A DNA stretch of 64,000 bases from Agelaius tricolor. Lineage: Eukaryota; Chordata; Aves; Passeriformes; Icteridae. Position numbers and translations under genes: made by a program. The stretch covers positions 23,931,881 to 23,995,880 of the forward strand of contig JALJCS010000001.1 in assembly GCA_023055355.1 (NCBI GenBank), written 5' to 3'. The notes beneath the pieces were generated by a model. That model worked only from the letters and a program-made list of their open reading frames with translations, made no database searches and was not told where the DNA came from. Shown here piece by piece: positions 24,957-38,036 of the stretch. Each line of letters opens with the position of its first letter. Positions within the stretch are counted from its first letter, which is position 1.

Positions 24957-27900
24957 CAAATTTAGTTTTGACTATCTCAGCTGGCCTCTTCCCCAATGCT
25001 ATGCCTATAGCACAAATTTCCATTTTCTTCTCTTGGTCTAGTTGTTACTATGATGCACAATTTCTTTTTCATCTTCTCTAGAAATGCCTACCACGACACT
25101 CTTCCTCTGGACTGGCTGCTGGTCTTATACAAGGACATTTGCAGAATAACCTCACTCATTTGAAGTCTGTCCAGATTTCCACTATGAATCCTAAGAGCAG
25201 TTTATGGGCCTACAAACTGAACCCCACAAATCAGCAATTAAGTCCAAAAATTTTTCAGGGAGGGAAAATTTTATACAGATTAGATGAAGGTTTTTATAAC
25301 TTCTCTGCCTAGCAGTGAATATGTAAGAGTGAACAAAGGGGACTCTCACCCTACAGACAGTTCAGTGAAGTGTACACAGGTTTTCCTCAGCCACTTTTTA
25401 ACATATTGCTAAGAACACATCCTAATCTTCCTCCAGAAAAGTTAACCACTTATTTTCTGATATTGTCTCTGCAGTATTTTTCTACAGTGCTAAATCCCTG
25501 GCTTCTTCACTTAGATAAGCAATCTACTGAAATGATTTTTCAGAACTTTCCTCCAAAAATGGAGGAAAATCTGAATTTCATGAAACGGAAATCTGGTTGT
25601 TACATCACTCTATGAAAAAATATTTATATTGGCTCTGGCTTTAAGGCTACATTTCTCAGTTCATGCAAGTGGCAGGAAACACACAGAATCTAATCAAGAG
25701 ATAGTCCACAAGGCTTCTTAAATGAAATGTTAAATAAAGAGCTCTTATGAAAACAAAAAGATGCAGCTCAGGAAATGAGCTTGGTCATCTCACAACTCTC
25801 TGTTGGTCCACAGCCAAGCATTGGCTAAACATTAGATTATCATTGTAAACAATACACAGGGAAAAAAATACTAGCAAGATTTACCCTAAAAGTAAGTCTG
25901 AAGAGCACCTAAGTGACTTATGAGGCTCAGCTTTATTTTTGAATCTGACTTAAGAGACTAATTCAGATCTTAATGAAAATGAGGGAATGTACATTTTCAA
26001 GTAATGTACTTTTAAAGAGTTGACTTAAAATGTAAAATACAGTTTTTATGCACAAGCCAGAAAAAAGGGCGAGAAAATATATTTGCAAAATGTGAGCTGA
26101 AAAGAGATCCTTTCACGTAGGAGAGTCCTTCAGTGCAGAAGGTCGGTGTTACTAGAAAATAAATAACATGAAAGAGGCGGAAGAGGACAGGGGAAATTGC
26201 TCTGCAGAAGAAAAACAAAGAACAGCAGTCACAAACTTCTCATGAACTCCTGAACTACCAAGTTAACCAAGGTAATCTATTGCTCTCCTCCATATTCCAG
26301 TCCAGCCCTTCTTTCATCTCTTTGGCCTCAATGCCATAACTTGTGTGCATTTGTAAGGGTGAGCTATGAATTAGCACAGGGAATGTGATCTCTGAGTTTC
26401 CAGTGGGGTTCTCAAACTGGTACACATCAGCCTCAGACAAAGCATTTTTACCAGATTTTGCAAGTGTGACAGCAGTGTCTAGTATTAATATCATTGCCTC
26501 TGTTTTTATTTGACAGCATGACTGCATTTACATTTCAGAGAAAGCCCATACAAAGGGATGGCTTTGGAGCTTGGCTCCTGTATGGGCTCCTAGCTCATAA
26601 CACAGTGAAATTAATAGCTGTTTTTATTTCATCTGGCAGGGAGTTTTGCAGTCAATGTAGGATTGCATCTCCTGTGACCACAGGGTTTCTCAGATTTCCC
26701 AACAGTTTAATTGCTCCATGCTATGTGAGGTTGCCTTTTCAGAGAGGGAAGGAGCTATCTCATACAGCTAGGGCCCTGCAAAGCAGTCAGTGTTCCTGAA
26801 ACAGTCATTGTTTAGTGACTACTAGGAAAAGAAAATCAGTAAAATTTCAGTGGATAAAGAACCACGATCAAATAAAGGGCTTATGCTTAAAAATTATTAT
26901 CAGATAAATGAATGAAGGACAAGAAGTTTAAAGCAAAATCTTGAGTATGGAATAATTTAAGTGTCCTCATTTCTGATATTAAAATTCTATAACCCCTTTA
27001 TTTCTAGAAGGGGAAAAGAGGAGAAGGAGCAAAAGAAAGAGACAACCAAGTGAGTTGGATGTCTGGACAAACTATGAAACATGGACAATCAATGAAAATA
27101 CATGTTTTTGCTTTCCTCTCTTCCTGAAGGAATTAACAAAACTCTTGAACTTTGGCCTCTTTTTTAGGCTAGAGCAGCAAAGAGACTGCCTGACAACCCA
27201 CAGCAATGCCGACGGAGGATTTTAGTGTGAGAACACTGTGTGCTCACTTGGCATTGCATTCCCCAGAGGGATTATTGTAGACAGCATATAGATTAAATTT
27301 AGCTAGATTTGGACATTAAGACACATACTTGGTGCCTTGATAGAAAAGATCAAGAGAGGTCATTCTACATGTGGTTTTCTTTGTAGGTTTATAATGCTTT
27401 TGCCTTTCTTATTCCTTTTTATGGCATTATTGTTGCATAGCAGACATTCGTTCCATCTTAGTGATGCTGGTTAGACAGTATAGGAAGCTTGTGTCAGGAA
27501 AATAATCACGATTCTCTGAAGAACACAAAGGCCTTTCAGCATGCTTCAAAATTGATTTCAAGTGTCTCATGAAAAGTCCCTGTGACACAACAAATTCCTG
27601 CCATAGGAAAACCAAAACTTCAAGTCTGAAATGAGAGTTTTCTGGGATTTTCTAGTTTTACATGAAATGACACTATTCAGTAGGAATCCTCAGCACTGCA
27701 CCAGCTAGTAACAGCACAGCTATAGTTGTCTGTAGCCACTGCCTTGGAGACAATAAAAAGACTCACTTTTAAAGAATGGTGCAAAACCAGATTGAGATCA
27801 TTTCCCTGCTGGCTTTTCCAGTCTGGAATGCCTTTCAGAGTTGACACTGCAGGTTAAACAAAATAAAAAATCCAAATAGAAGCCACAAAACTCAGCAACT

Positions 27901-28515
27901 CAGTCTTTTTGATCTACCTAAGTGTTTTTATGCCTGCTCATCACCATGGGATCCAAGTGCCCCTTTTCACATTTCAGTGTTTTGAAAAGGATCAAGTCAT
28001 GGCAAGACCATAATACTTGAGTGGCTGCTGCAAGGAAAGATTGCTTTAGAGAAGAAACAAGTCCTCTTCCCTAGAAATAACCCTAAACAAGACAAAATAG
28101 GGGTAGAATAGGAAAGAAAGCAACAGGGCAAAAAGATTTTCTTGGCAAAAAGATTAGTAGAGTTGGCAACATATAGAAGTGGAGTTGTAAAGAGTTGGAA
28201 GAAAATGCTTTCCTCTAACCTTCAAGTGCAAAGAGGTCACAGTTCTTTCAAAGTTTCCCTTGGGATAATGTGAATATGGATCGTCCCATACTTCAAGGAT
28301 TGAATAACCATCTGAAAGGAGAATAATTTGAGATAAACTGAAATTAGTTCCCTGCATCGACATCTGCTTGGAAAATCTAGTGCAAGGGTCATTTGGCTTG
28401 CTATGTTAATGATAATTCTGCCAACAACAAGTATCAAGACACTGAGAAATTTGTAAAGATCTGGCACATTACATTCTGCTTAATAAATTCAGAGATTTGA
28501 ACATGACAGCATATT
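24957..28515. other. Non-coding stretch, first part of the reversed-bias segment
   Basis: No exon, transposon or RNA gene recognised. The plus strand is richer in A than T, unlike the DNA to the left of the array. Short frames at 25370-25615 and 26494-26799 have no family motif. Confidence 0.55.
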
Positions 28516-28610
28516 GTAATGTAGTAATATAATACATTATATTATATATATATAAGTAAATTATTATGTATATACTTATATATATATATATCTATATATA
28601 TATCTAAGTA
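28516..28610. repeat. (TA)n microsatellite, interrupted
   Basis: Nearly pure alternating TA with interruptions by G, C and AA. Such tracts are unstable and often polymorphic in length. Confidence 0.9.
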
Positions 28611-29599
28611 AATGTGCAGAACCAGATTCAACCCATAAGGAGACCCAACACCGATTTCAATACACATGCTTACTGCAATCTGAATGAATTATTTGAATAC
28701 ATACTAACAACACTACGTATGGAATGAAGAAAATTTGTGCTCCTTTTTTTTCTTTAATTTATGCAATTGGAGGAAAATGTATTTTTTCATACATATTTGC
28801 ATCAATATTTTTGCATAAGAAAAGTATACTTTTAAATTCAGGGCAGATTAAGACCTGGCTGGCATGCTTTAGTTAATGTGGGTTAACAAAAGCACAGCCA
28901 TTCCAAAAGAGCTACAGTGAGCTTTTTGATGAGGGGAAAGCAGTGAATCAAAAAGATCTGCTTGAGTCACCCAACAAAGACAAACCAGACAGAGGACAAC
29001 GAAGAAAAGGACAGAATAACCACCAAACATCAGCCTGGGAGAGGCAAGTTACTACTGGTGTCTTGATTCCCCCTGCCCCCCAGCAAATGGTGAGACTGAT
29101 CATGCACTGGAGGGCCTGAAAAACAGCTCCCTGGCTGTCTTGCACTGTTACCTGGGGTGTCAAAATGAACATCCAGGATAAAAATCCTCATTCTGGCAGT
29201 TCCATTGGGAAAGTTTCATCATACATCTTCCCAGAAAGAGGAAAGTTTTCAATTAGCAGAGATTAGTCATGGTATTTCCGCTGGGATGGCCTAACCACCG
29301 CGATCATCTTTTCACTCCTACAGAACACCTTAGGAGATGACTGGACAGAGCAGGAGTGCATCTGGAAGTGCCAGAACATTGGACAATCCCTATGCTTCCA
29401 CAAGATAGAAATGGAGAGGCATCAAAGAAACGGACATAGACTGAAATTCCTGTTCTTTTTCCAAAAATGGAGCTGTGTGTGAAGAGTGAAAGTTTTCTCT
29501 AAGTTCCTCTGTCAGTAGCATATGTGGGAGAAGTGACCCAATGCTATTTGGTTGTCCAAGACACAAGCATACCTCTTTGGCCACATGGAGAGAGCTGGT
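28611..29599. other. Non-coding stretch, nothing recognised
   Basis: AT-rich sequence with no supportable exon, repeat or RNA gene. Confidence 0.55.
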
Positions 29600-29945
29600 G
29601 GAGACGGAGGGGGAGCTGGGCAGTGTGGAGAGATGGCTCGCTAATCCTGTCAGGAGAAAAAGTGTTTCGTGTCACTCAACAGCATCTCCACAGGGCAGTC
29701 ACGGGAGGAGCGCTGACAGCCCCTGAAAGGAATCGCCTCAGCCGTCCTCCAGCAGGAAGGGGTCGGCTTTGACACGAAGCTTATAGGGTGGGGGAGATGA
29801 AAGTGTGGGGGAGGGACATCTGGGCTCCATGTAGGATTTCACCTTCCTCTGCCCCACCAGCAGTCCTGTCTGCTTCCAGCCAGCCTGTCCTTTCCGAACC
29901 CTTCACGAATCAGTTCCGTCACTCTCTCATTCCCCGACTCCCAAA
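29600..29945. promoter_or_regulatory. CpG-rich islet, possible promoter or enhancer
   Basis: About a dozen CpGs fall in about 340 bases (for example near 29606, 29638, 29667, 29702, 29711, 29732, 29743, 29764 and 29775, and another four from 29896 to 29936). The surrounding kilobases have very few. A G-rich GGGTGGGGGAG stretch near 29788 could bind Sp-type factors. The cluster is too short for a classic CpG island. It could be a small unmethylated regulatory element, or a young repeat not yet depleted of CpG. The open frames here (29524-29772 and 29788-30096, plus strand) probably result from the higher GC content. Confidence 0.35.
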
Positions 29946-32900
29946 ATTTAAACTTGCCAACCCTGCTGCCAAATGTAAAGACAGAAATAACATTGGATTT
30001 GAAAGCAATTTCAACATAAGGAAGAGCTGCAGGGACAGAGCAGGGATTCTTGCCACGTGTGATACAGAGTACCTACCATACCACAGTGCACGCTGATAAG
30101 TACATTTCATAGCCAGTGTTACAGATTTTTCCTGCTTTTCTTTAGAAAATGTTTAGTCAGGCACTTTCAGTCAGTGGTGTACTTGAATGATTTTCAGCAG
30201 AGGAAGCAGTAAATAAGTGTAGACAAAGAGGTGAAATATCTACTGAAGGGATGAAGTCATCCAATAGCATTAAATGAGAGGGCACCTTAATCACAACATA
30301 AATGCCTATATTGGCACAGAGTTACCGCTTCCAATGTACAAATCAGAAATCATACAAAATAAATGTAATCTATATTCTACCTTTGTGAGGGCCACAAATC
30401 CTCCCTGAGTTTATGGGATTCATCATCCCCACAGATGCACTCCAAGGGACAGGGCGTTCAGCTGTGGCCAAGGACCTAAATCTTCCTTCCAGAAGACACT
30501 TCATGTTTTAAAAACACAAAGGTATCTGGGTTACAGTTGGGCGTTTGGGTTTTTACACAAGATATTCCTTACCATCTAGGAAGCTTATAGAGCATTTTTA
30601 CTGCAGCACACTGCCTATTATGTGCCACTGTCTCAGTGGCAGCAGCCACACATCCCTCTCAGGGACCCTTGTCCTTCTCTCCTAGGCCCTCAGAACCCCT
30701 TGAAAAAGAGACAGTAATTTCTGCCTCAAAAATCAAGTGAAAACTGCTTTTTCTGATAGATGACATCATATAGGGCAGCCCCTTATCCAACAGTAGGAAA
30801 TAAAATTCAGAGGTCTGGCTGCTCCTTTGCCTCAGTGGCACTTCAACATCACATTTTCCCTGCTTTGGTGGATTAAAGCTGAAAGGCTTTACAGGAGATA
30901 TGTCTGTTACAGGGATGTAAACAATAAATAATTATAGGAAAGAGAAAGAAAGACTGATTTATTGAAGACTATTCAATTCTAGAAAGTAAATAACTGAGCT
31001 TTCAATTTAAATAGACATTTTTACTGCCAAATAAATCTGCTTCCACAGATATGAGAAGAGACTTCATGTAGTACACAGAAAAGGAAAAGTTAGAGAAATT
31101 CAGAGTGCCAGTGAGCAGACAGGGCCAGACTCTTGATGGATGTTGTTGGTTTAGACCAACCTAGAATTGTTTATATACTCATCTGCCATTGAATGACTAT
31201 AGTGAGATAGAGCAGACATAAACAAATTGCTGTTGAGTAAGGGAAAAGGAGCCACATGCCTATCCAGCAGCCTTCACATCACCAAAACTGCAAAGACCTT
31301 GATACTTGCTTTGCCCAAATATGGACCACCAGGACTTTTGAGATAAGCTCCTAAAGTTAGGTACTGCATCTATTTTTATGTTTTTAAATGTCTTCCTTTC
31401 AGAAACATTTGAGTACCCAGCAGTCCTGCTGGACCACAAAGAGAAGTGGCAACTTTTAGCACTACATCACTGATGTACCTTTGTGGATTGTGATGGAGAT
31501 GGGTCTGCGGACTGATATGCAAATCCAGAACCAGAGTTCAGGAATGTTCAGTATTGGCCACTACCTGCCTTGTTGTGAAAGCTCTCCCAAAGCACCAGAG
31601 GTCAAATTATGGTTACTAGCCCAAGAATGCCTGGAAATGAGAATGGACTGATAGATCTGAGGGGCCACCACAACAACAATAATTGCACCTGGCTTATTAC
31701 CTGAATCAGGTGCTACATCTGACACATCAGGAGCTACATTTGGACACATCCAGTTTTTCGTGAAGATGAATGTGACGTAAGTTTCTTATCACCTCTGAGA
31801 AATGTTCAGGTCAAAACCTGAGGTCTTAATATCCTTTGCTGATTTCTGCTCTGCAGTTTCTATACAGTGCAATGCTAGAAATATCACCATTTTCTTGGTC
31901 TACATGGATTATTTCAGCAGCCTAAAGAATTTAAAACCCACCCTTCTTAATTTTCACCAGCTACTCTCTCTAACTGTCCTTTTCCAATGAACCAAAGCTT
32001 ATTTCTTTTTGATCTAATTTCCCATAAAGTCAAAGTACAGTTGACACTCTCTGAAGTAACACAACAGATATGGGGATATCTAAAACATGTGAACTCAGGA
32101 GACATTTGGAAAGTTTTATGTATGTGAAATAATTGAATTCACACACCACTGACTTTTATCTTAAAGGATGGCCACACAAAATGCTGAGTGTGACTCCTAA
32201 GTGGTGAGATATTAGATTTCCATCTGATCTGATGGACAGTCTTAACAATTTTATGGAATGTGATCTATCCCTCAGGCTTAGAGTGAACTCTGACAGGTCA
32301 TAATTTTAAAGCTCCAAAACATGAATATGTGGGTGAGATTTGCAAATCTAAAAAGTTTTTGTATGAATAAAACCACAAAGTAAGACAAAATATGAAAGGC
32401 AGGAAGAAGAAAGAAATACATCCTGCATGTTTTTTTATATTTGTTTTGCTGTTGTACTCCACTTTATTTTCAATTAGTCTATCTCTGAAGCTTCTTCTAT
32501 TTGTTTCCTTAAAAATTAGTAATCCTCACTTCAACAGTAAAGAACTGGGTAAGATTATTCTTCCTCCAGGTGCAAATACAATGGATCTTCCCAAACACAT
32601 TGTAGAATTTTTTTAGTCATGGCTGGTGAATTTCAAGAGCTCCCCCTCTTTTGTAACCACATACAAGAAATCCACATTTCTATGGCCAAATCAAGCAGAT
32701 TGCAAACTTTTCTCTAGACTTGGAGCAGGCTTTGAAGTCAGAGACTCAGAGTGATGAAATTAAAATGCAAAAGGACATCAGTTCACTGAGTTCATGTACC
32801 AGCAAAAATCTGTTTTAAGATTTGAAACTGAAGTTAAAAGCACAATAAAGATACAAATTCCTGCTAATCTGAAACTTTCTCTTGCTCACCCTGTCATAAA

Positions 32901-33920
32901 AGCCCTTTGTGCCTGTAGCCACAGTCCCTTATCTATCCTGCAGACTCTGCCAAAAGGAAGCTGACACCTCATCAGAAGATATCTGGGGAGAATGGTACTG
33001 CTTGAATCCTGCCTCTATCTTCAGAATGATATTTTAGTCTATAAGGCATGGCAAAGGATTTCCACAGGAGATGAATCATCAGAAAATGTAAGCGAACAGC
33101 TCATAAAGAACATGTCCTCCTCATAACCAGACAGTTGGTTTTCAGTTTCATGTTGTAACTTTTAAAAATTAAAAATTCAACTGGGACTGCATCTTTGCCT
33201 AATGCCTCTGAATTCCATTTCCCTAACTGCTACCCTGGAATTGGAACCATAATCATTATAAATGCAAATAGGTTTTTTCATTCACTGACAATACTACTCT
33301 GGTAGTTGCATAACTTTATAGCATTAAATGTTAGCTATCCCCCTTAGCAGAAGCTGGGCACTACAGTTTTTCTAAGAGATCAGAGTGGGCAAAGGCAGCC
33401 AGGGCTGTGTGTGAGAGAGCTGAGCCTGCTCAACTACCATGGGGTGTCTGCAGCACCCGTAGGACCTTGCAGGGCAAGACTTAGCAGGCACCAGTTCAGC
33501 TGCAGTAAAAAGATACCCTTTAGCAGTAAAAATATACACAGAGCCACTTCATTCCTCCTTTCTTATTCATTAGCAATATTTCTTTCTTTCTTTTTCCCAT
33601 GTATTTACACAGCATTTCTGCAAAAGAAATCTTGTATGCCTAAGATTTTTTGCTCAGCCACTGTTTCTGACCCCCTATGTATCAGAGTGCAGCTCTTCAC
33701 AGATGCCCCTTTACTGCAATATTTGATTCCAGATAAACAATTCAGAAGAAACACAGATAATGCTGACTATAGAATAATGGAAAATGAATGACAGGTAATA
33801 CTGATCTTTATTCAGGAGCTTCTTTTATTGTGCATGGCACAGTCACTAAAAATATTGTTCTCCTAAATACTCAGGAAAAACAAAACTTGCATTTAGCAAA
33901 CTCTTTAAGTGTGTGCTTAC
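29946..33920. other. Non-coding stretch, no gene recognised
   Basis: A-rich on the plus strand. The frame at 33411-33791 (126 codons) contains no domain I recognise and no framing splice sites. Nothing else found. Confidence 0.55.
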
Positions 33921-34019
33921 CTTTAAGCTTGTAGAAAGTCTTCCAAATATTTGCTGGAGTAGTCATGTGCCTGGAGTTAAGCATGCTTAGAAATACTTCA
34001 CTGGACTCAGAGCCAAAAT
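33921..34019 (-). CDS. Weak candidate internal exon
   Basis: On the minus strand, a 99-base open segment lies between an acceptor-like CAG (ending at 34020) and a strong donor, AAAG followed by GTAAGC. It starts and ends in phase 1, encoding about 33 residues that begin FGSESSEVFLSML and end WKTFYKLK. The donor is close to consensus, but the acceptor's pyrimidine tract is poor. I do not recognise the protein, and open segments of this length are common by chance. It sits inside the segment with reversed strand bias, so on an ancestral orientation it would have been on the plus strand. Confidence 0.15.
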
Positions 34020-37000
34020 CTGTTTGCATTATGGTTTGGGAATAGCAAAGGACAGAGAACAAAAGGAACAGTTATTCAGAATTTGGACAAATAGCTGTAA
34101 ATACATTTTTTGATGTTATTAAGTCAATATTGGCTCTGCTCAGCATGCACTGACTGAACACACAATCCTAACAATCAGAGCTGAAAAACACAGACCATGG
34201 ACGTTTATTGATTTAGACAAGATCACTCCTTGCAGGAGAGTGAGCCTCTAGTTTTACAGACCTTTTAATTCCCTGTACACCATTCCTTTCCCTTGTACAA
34301 ATCTCCTGCTGTGAAACTCTAAAGCACTCTTGAGACACTAGAAATCATGGAACTAGCTCTGCAAATTGTCCATCAGCCAAAAGAGGAAGCAACTCCCAAG
34401 ACCAAGGAGTTTAGCTGTTGCTATCCATGCTGGTTTTGTCCAAAAATAAAGCAACAGCCACCACATACCAAAAATAGAAATGTTGTTTCAAAAGATATAA
34501 TAGCTGCATATAATTGGGGCTTTTTAGTGTTACCCTCTAGCCACGTCCCAACACCCCAAAAAATGTACCAAATGTCTGGGATGTCTATTGGCAAAACCCA
34601 TAATTTCTTTCTTTAGGCAAATCCAACATTCCATGCAAATGGAAGTAATTTCTGCAATACAAAAAGTCCTTTCAGAAAATGCTGAACTGATTAGTATTAT
34701 GGAAAAGTGGAACTAATTATTCTAGTGATATAACAAAAAGAAAAGATGAAGTTAAAAATTAAAACCATTCAATTCTTGCAAAAAATAATGGCATATTTCC
34801 CACATATGCAGGCTCTGTGGAACTCAGTTAAAGGTATGAGCAAGATAACCACGAATCTCCCTAAACCATAAATGCAGGTCTCTCTGTAAATCCTGAAGGA
34901 TCAGGAGTGTATCAAAAGCCTGCATGAAGTGTTCATGCCTAGGCTCAATTACCCTTCAGGAACTCCCCAAAAGAGCCAGTTTGCTCCCTAGAAATGAGGT
35001 TCACCAGCACAAACCTTATCTGTTCTTCCAATCCCATGTGAGCTCGAGGCAGAGACCTTTCGCTGGCCCTTCACTCTATGGTAAATTTCACTTTTGGAAA
35101 ACAGAGGCCATGGGCTTGTCTGAACAACACGTGCCCCTTTTTTTCTGAAAGAAGACTGTCAAGGCTACAGAGCCAACTCATTAACCTATCCCCCAGCAGT
35201 TCCATCTGGATGGTCTTATCTGTAGGAATCTGGCCTTTCATTTATTTTTTCAACCACCATTTGTGACAGAGTTTCTTAAAAAACAGACTCATGACTTATT
35301 ATTAGCACATGGGCAGGTCAGCACACAGGTTTATTTGCTGTTAACCAACATCCTAACATGCTGTGTTTAAAACTTCCAAAGGGACTATGAAAAGGCTGTA
35401 AAAGTAGGAGGTTGAATTCCTGAAGATAAGAGCTTGTGATGGGACCACTGTCAAAGCAACTCATATTTTCCTCTGATAACCCCTGAAAGTCACTATGCAA
35501 AGACATAGAGTTCAAACATATATGAGTCCCTGACAATTTTCTTTTTAAAGGCACTTTGATGACTGGACTGTAACACTTCAGCCGTGCCACTTAGGGAATA
35601 ACAGGAAAAAAATAAAGTGTTAAACTTTGAAAATGTACAGCCCATCCAGTAAGGTAAAAGAAGAGGAGAAGCCAGGATCAAGAGAGAAAGGAAGGGAAAG
35701 AGGCAAGAGAAAAAGAAAATATTCCCACTAAAGCAACTGCAGCACAATGCCTGCAGGCTATTATGGAGAATAAATACTCCCATTTCTCTTGTTAGGGCAA
35801 GCCCTAAGAACAGGGGTGTGACCAGAAGGACACTGGGGACAATGCCTGGAAGGCAAGATCCCATTTTCTACCTGGGATGTCTATCAGATCTCAGGCCATT
35901 CAGAGCTTCACCACTGGAAACTCTCTCCAAAGTGGCTGTGTCCCTTATTTTCAGTATATCATGCATACACACAGCTGGACACCACATCCCAGGAAATTAT
36001 TCCTAGTGGAAGAAAAAAATACAGCATCACCTCCAGAAAAAATTATCCACTCACTGGCTTTCATCTTGTGCAGAGCACTGAAAAGTCTGGAGAGAGATAA
36101 ATGTCTGTTTTACAGGGATTTACACATTTCATCCAGACAATTGACTTAAATTTCAAGCATGAGGCCAGAATTGATCATTTATCAAGTTAATCTTTGTGAT
36201 ATATTTAGTGTCTAACCATAATACCTTCAATTGCTTTCACAGTCAGCAGAGACTGGGCAGGAGGAGAGCACCTGTTAAGAATCAAGAACTGAAAAAGAGC
36301 TATGCAGTAGATTGGAGTTATAAATACTGGCCTCGATCCTGCAAACTCTTGGCATCCACAGAGAACCAGTGTGAATGGAGCTGCAAATGGCTGCCTTAGT
36401 GGTCTGATAATTGTCTATCTATTTTAAGCAGGGACCACCTTCTTAATTCATTGCAGGGCAGGGAAAAGGATTAAAATGTTCAGCTGTGCTCCACTGTTCC
36501 TAGCCTCATGAAATGAAGCAGCAAAAGAAGGTAACTCGATTACAGCAGTGACTTAAATCATTAGGATATCCAGTAGCTTCCTTTCACCACTAGTGTCTCA
36601 ATGCTTAATCATCACTTAGAACTTTGGGTTTGATTCTCACTTAATGTATTGCTCCTGCCAAAAGCAAGTATTAAAATAGATTCATATAACTGTTGATTAT
36701 CCATTAATCATTGATTAATCCCTCCACTCTCATTTACAAGATAGTTTCTAAACATGAGCTCTTTCAGCCTTTTAAGGGTCAGAAACTTATTTTCTTTCGT
36801 GAAGGAATGAAAGCACAGTTTTGCAAGTAACATCTGAAGACCACCAGCTAAAACTGTGAAACCTCTGATCAAAACTGAAGATTTGGTAAGTAAACATCTT
36901 TAAATTGGTCATTTCCTGAAGTTCTGCATCTTAAAATTCAAAACTAAGCATTTAAAATTATTTTTATCTTTGCCAAACTGAAGCATAAATTCCAGAGAAA

Positions 37001-38011
37001 ATACTACAAATGCTATATAGGGCTTAGAATTTAAATCCTGCTGACTTTCGATAAAATCTATGCTCCTGAATCTCTTGCATATATTTTCAACAAAGCTTTG
37101 TCCTTTTTGTAAATGACCACTGCCAATTTTTACATTTGCTTTGTTTTCCAGGCTATCCTTCCTGTATGTGTCATCTAATTTTATTATCATTGAATTTTTC
37201 CTCTAGATTAGTTTAACTGTAAAAAAAAGAGGGTAAACTATTCATTCTTGAAATCAAAGGGTTCTGTGTCTGCCATCATAAGTCTAGGAGAGTGTGTGTA
37301 GGCCAGTTTCTTGGCTGTCTGTAACCATCACACATCAATAAGTGCTGAGTTACAACAATACTACATGCTGGGGGAAAAAAATAACCCCTTAGATCTCTAA
37401 TTAAATCACCCTCTTCCCTCCCTCTAGCTCTACCCTTTCATTTGATGACCACTTCCAGAACCAGTGGGAGGGGGAAAGCAGCTACTGGGGATTGAGCAGA
37501 GGAATGGAGGAGGCTTTGTGGGTTGTTTTCCAACCCACACATCATAAAAGGTGGTTTTTCATTCTGATTTTGTACAATACCTCAACACCACAGAACCCCA
37601 GATAAAGACAGGGTTTTCAGCACTCCTGTAATTCTATTAATGGACTTGGAGGCTACTGAAGTCATTATTTGGCATCACCAAGTGAAGAGCTGGGGGGCTG
37701 TACCTCTACAGTCAGGATGCAGAGTAATATGATTATTTCCAGTCCAAACTTAAATATTGGCATTCATATAGTGACCAATTGTAAGGGAATGTTTTAACTA
37801 CCCAGATGAATGAGAAGAGCACATTCAAAATCATTGTTGCATGGATTGTCTTAACTGTACTTTTATAGTACATTTGGCCTTCAGTTCAGTAAGCCCAAGC
37901 ACAGATCACTAACATGTGAAAGTCAGACACTGCAGAGAGACTAAACCTGTGAATTTGCATTTGCACATTTTTTAACTCTCTGGGGTTAGTTCTGGATTGC
38001 CTCTGAAATGC
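34020..38011. other. Non-coding stretch, no gene recognised
   Basis: No supportable exon or transposon. A cluster of ATTAAT/GATTAAT homeodomain-like cores lies at about 36692-36722 and might be regulatory, but it is AT-rich enough for chance. Confidence 0.55.
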
Positions 38012-38036
38012 AAAAAAAAAAAAAAAAAAAAAAAAA
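38012..38036 (+). repeat. Poly(A) run of 25
   Basis: Twenty-five consecutive A, followed after ATTAC by a further short A run. No retrogene, LINE or SINE body is visible immediately upstream, so this is probably simple sequence and not a retrotransposon tail. Confidence 0.9.

Noticed and set aside
23993..25023. Several overlapping long open frames on both strands
   Set aside because: They coincide with the 191-bp tandem array; the same peptide phrases recur in shifted frames because the unit is not a multiple of three. They are repeat shadows.
33411..33791. 126-codon plus-strand open frame
   Set aside because: No domain, no splice context, and a length that can arise by chance in 64 kb.
38012..38036. 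Poly(A) run as a retrogene or retrotransposon tail
   Set aside because: No recognisable gene or element body precedes it and no target-site duplication was seen.
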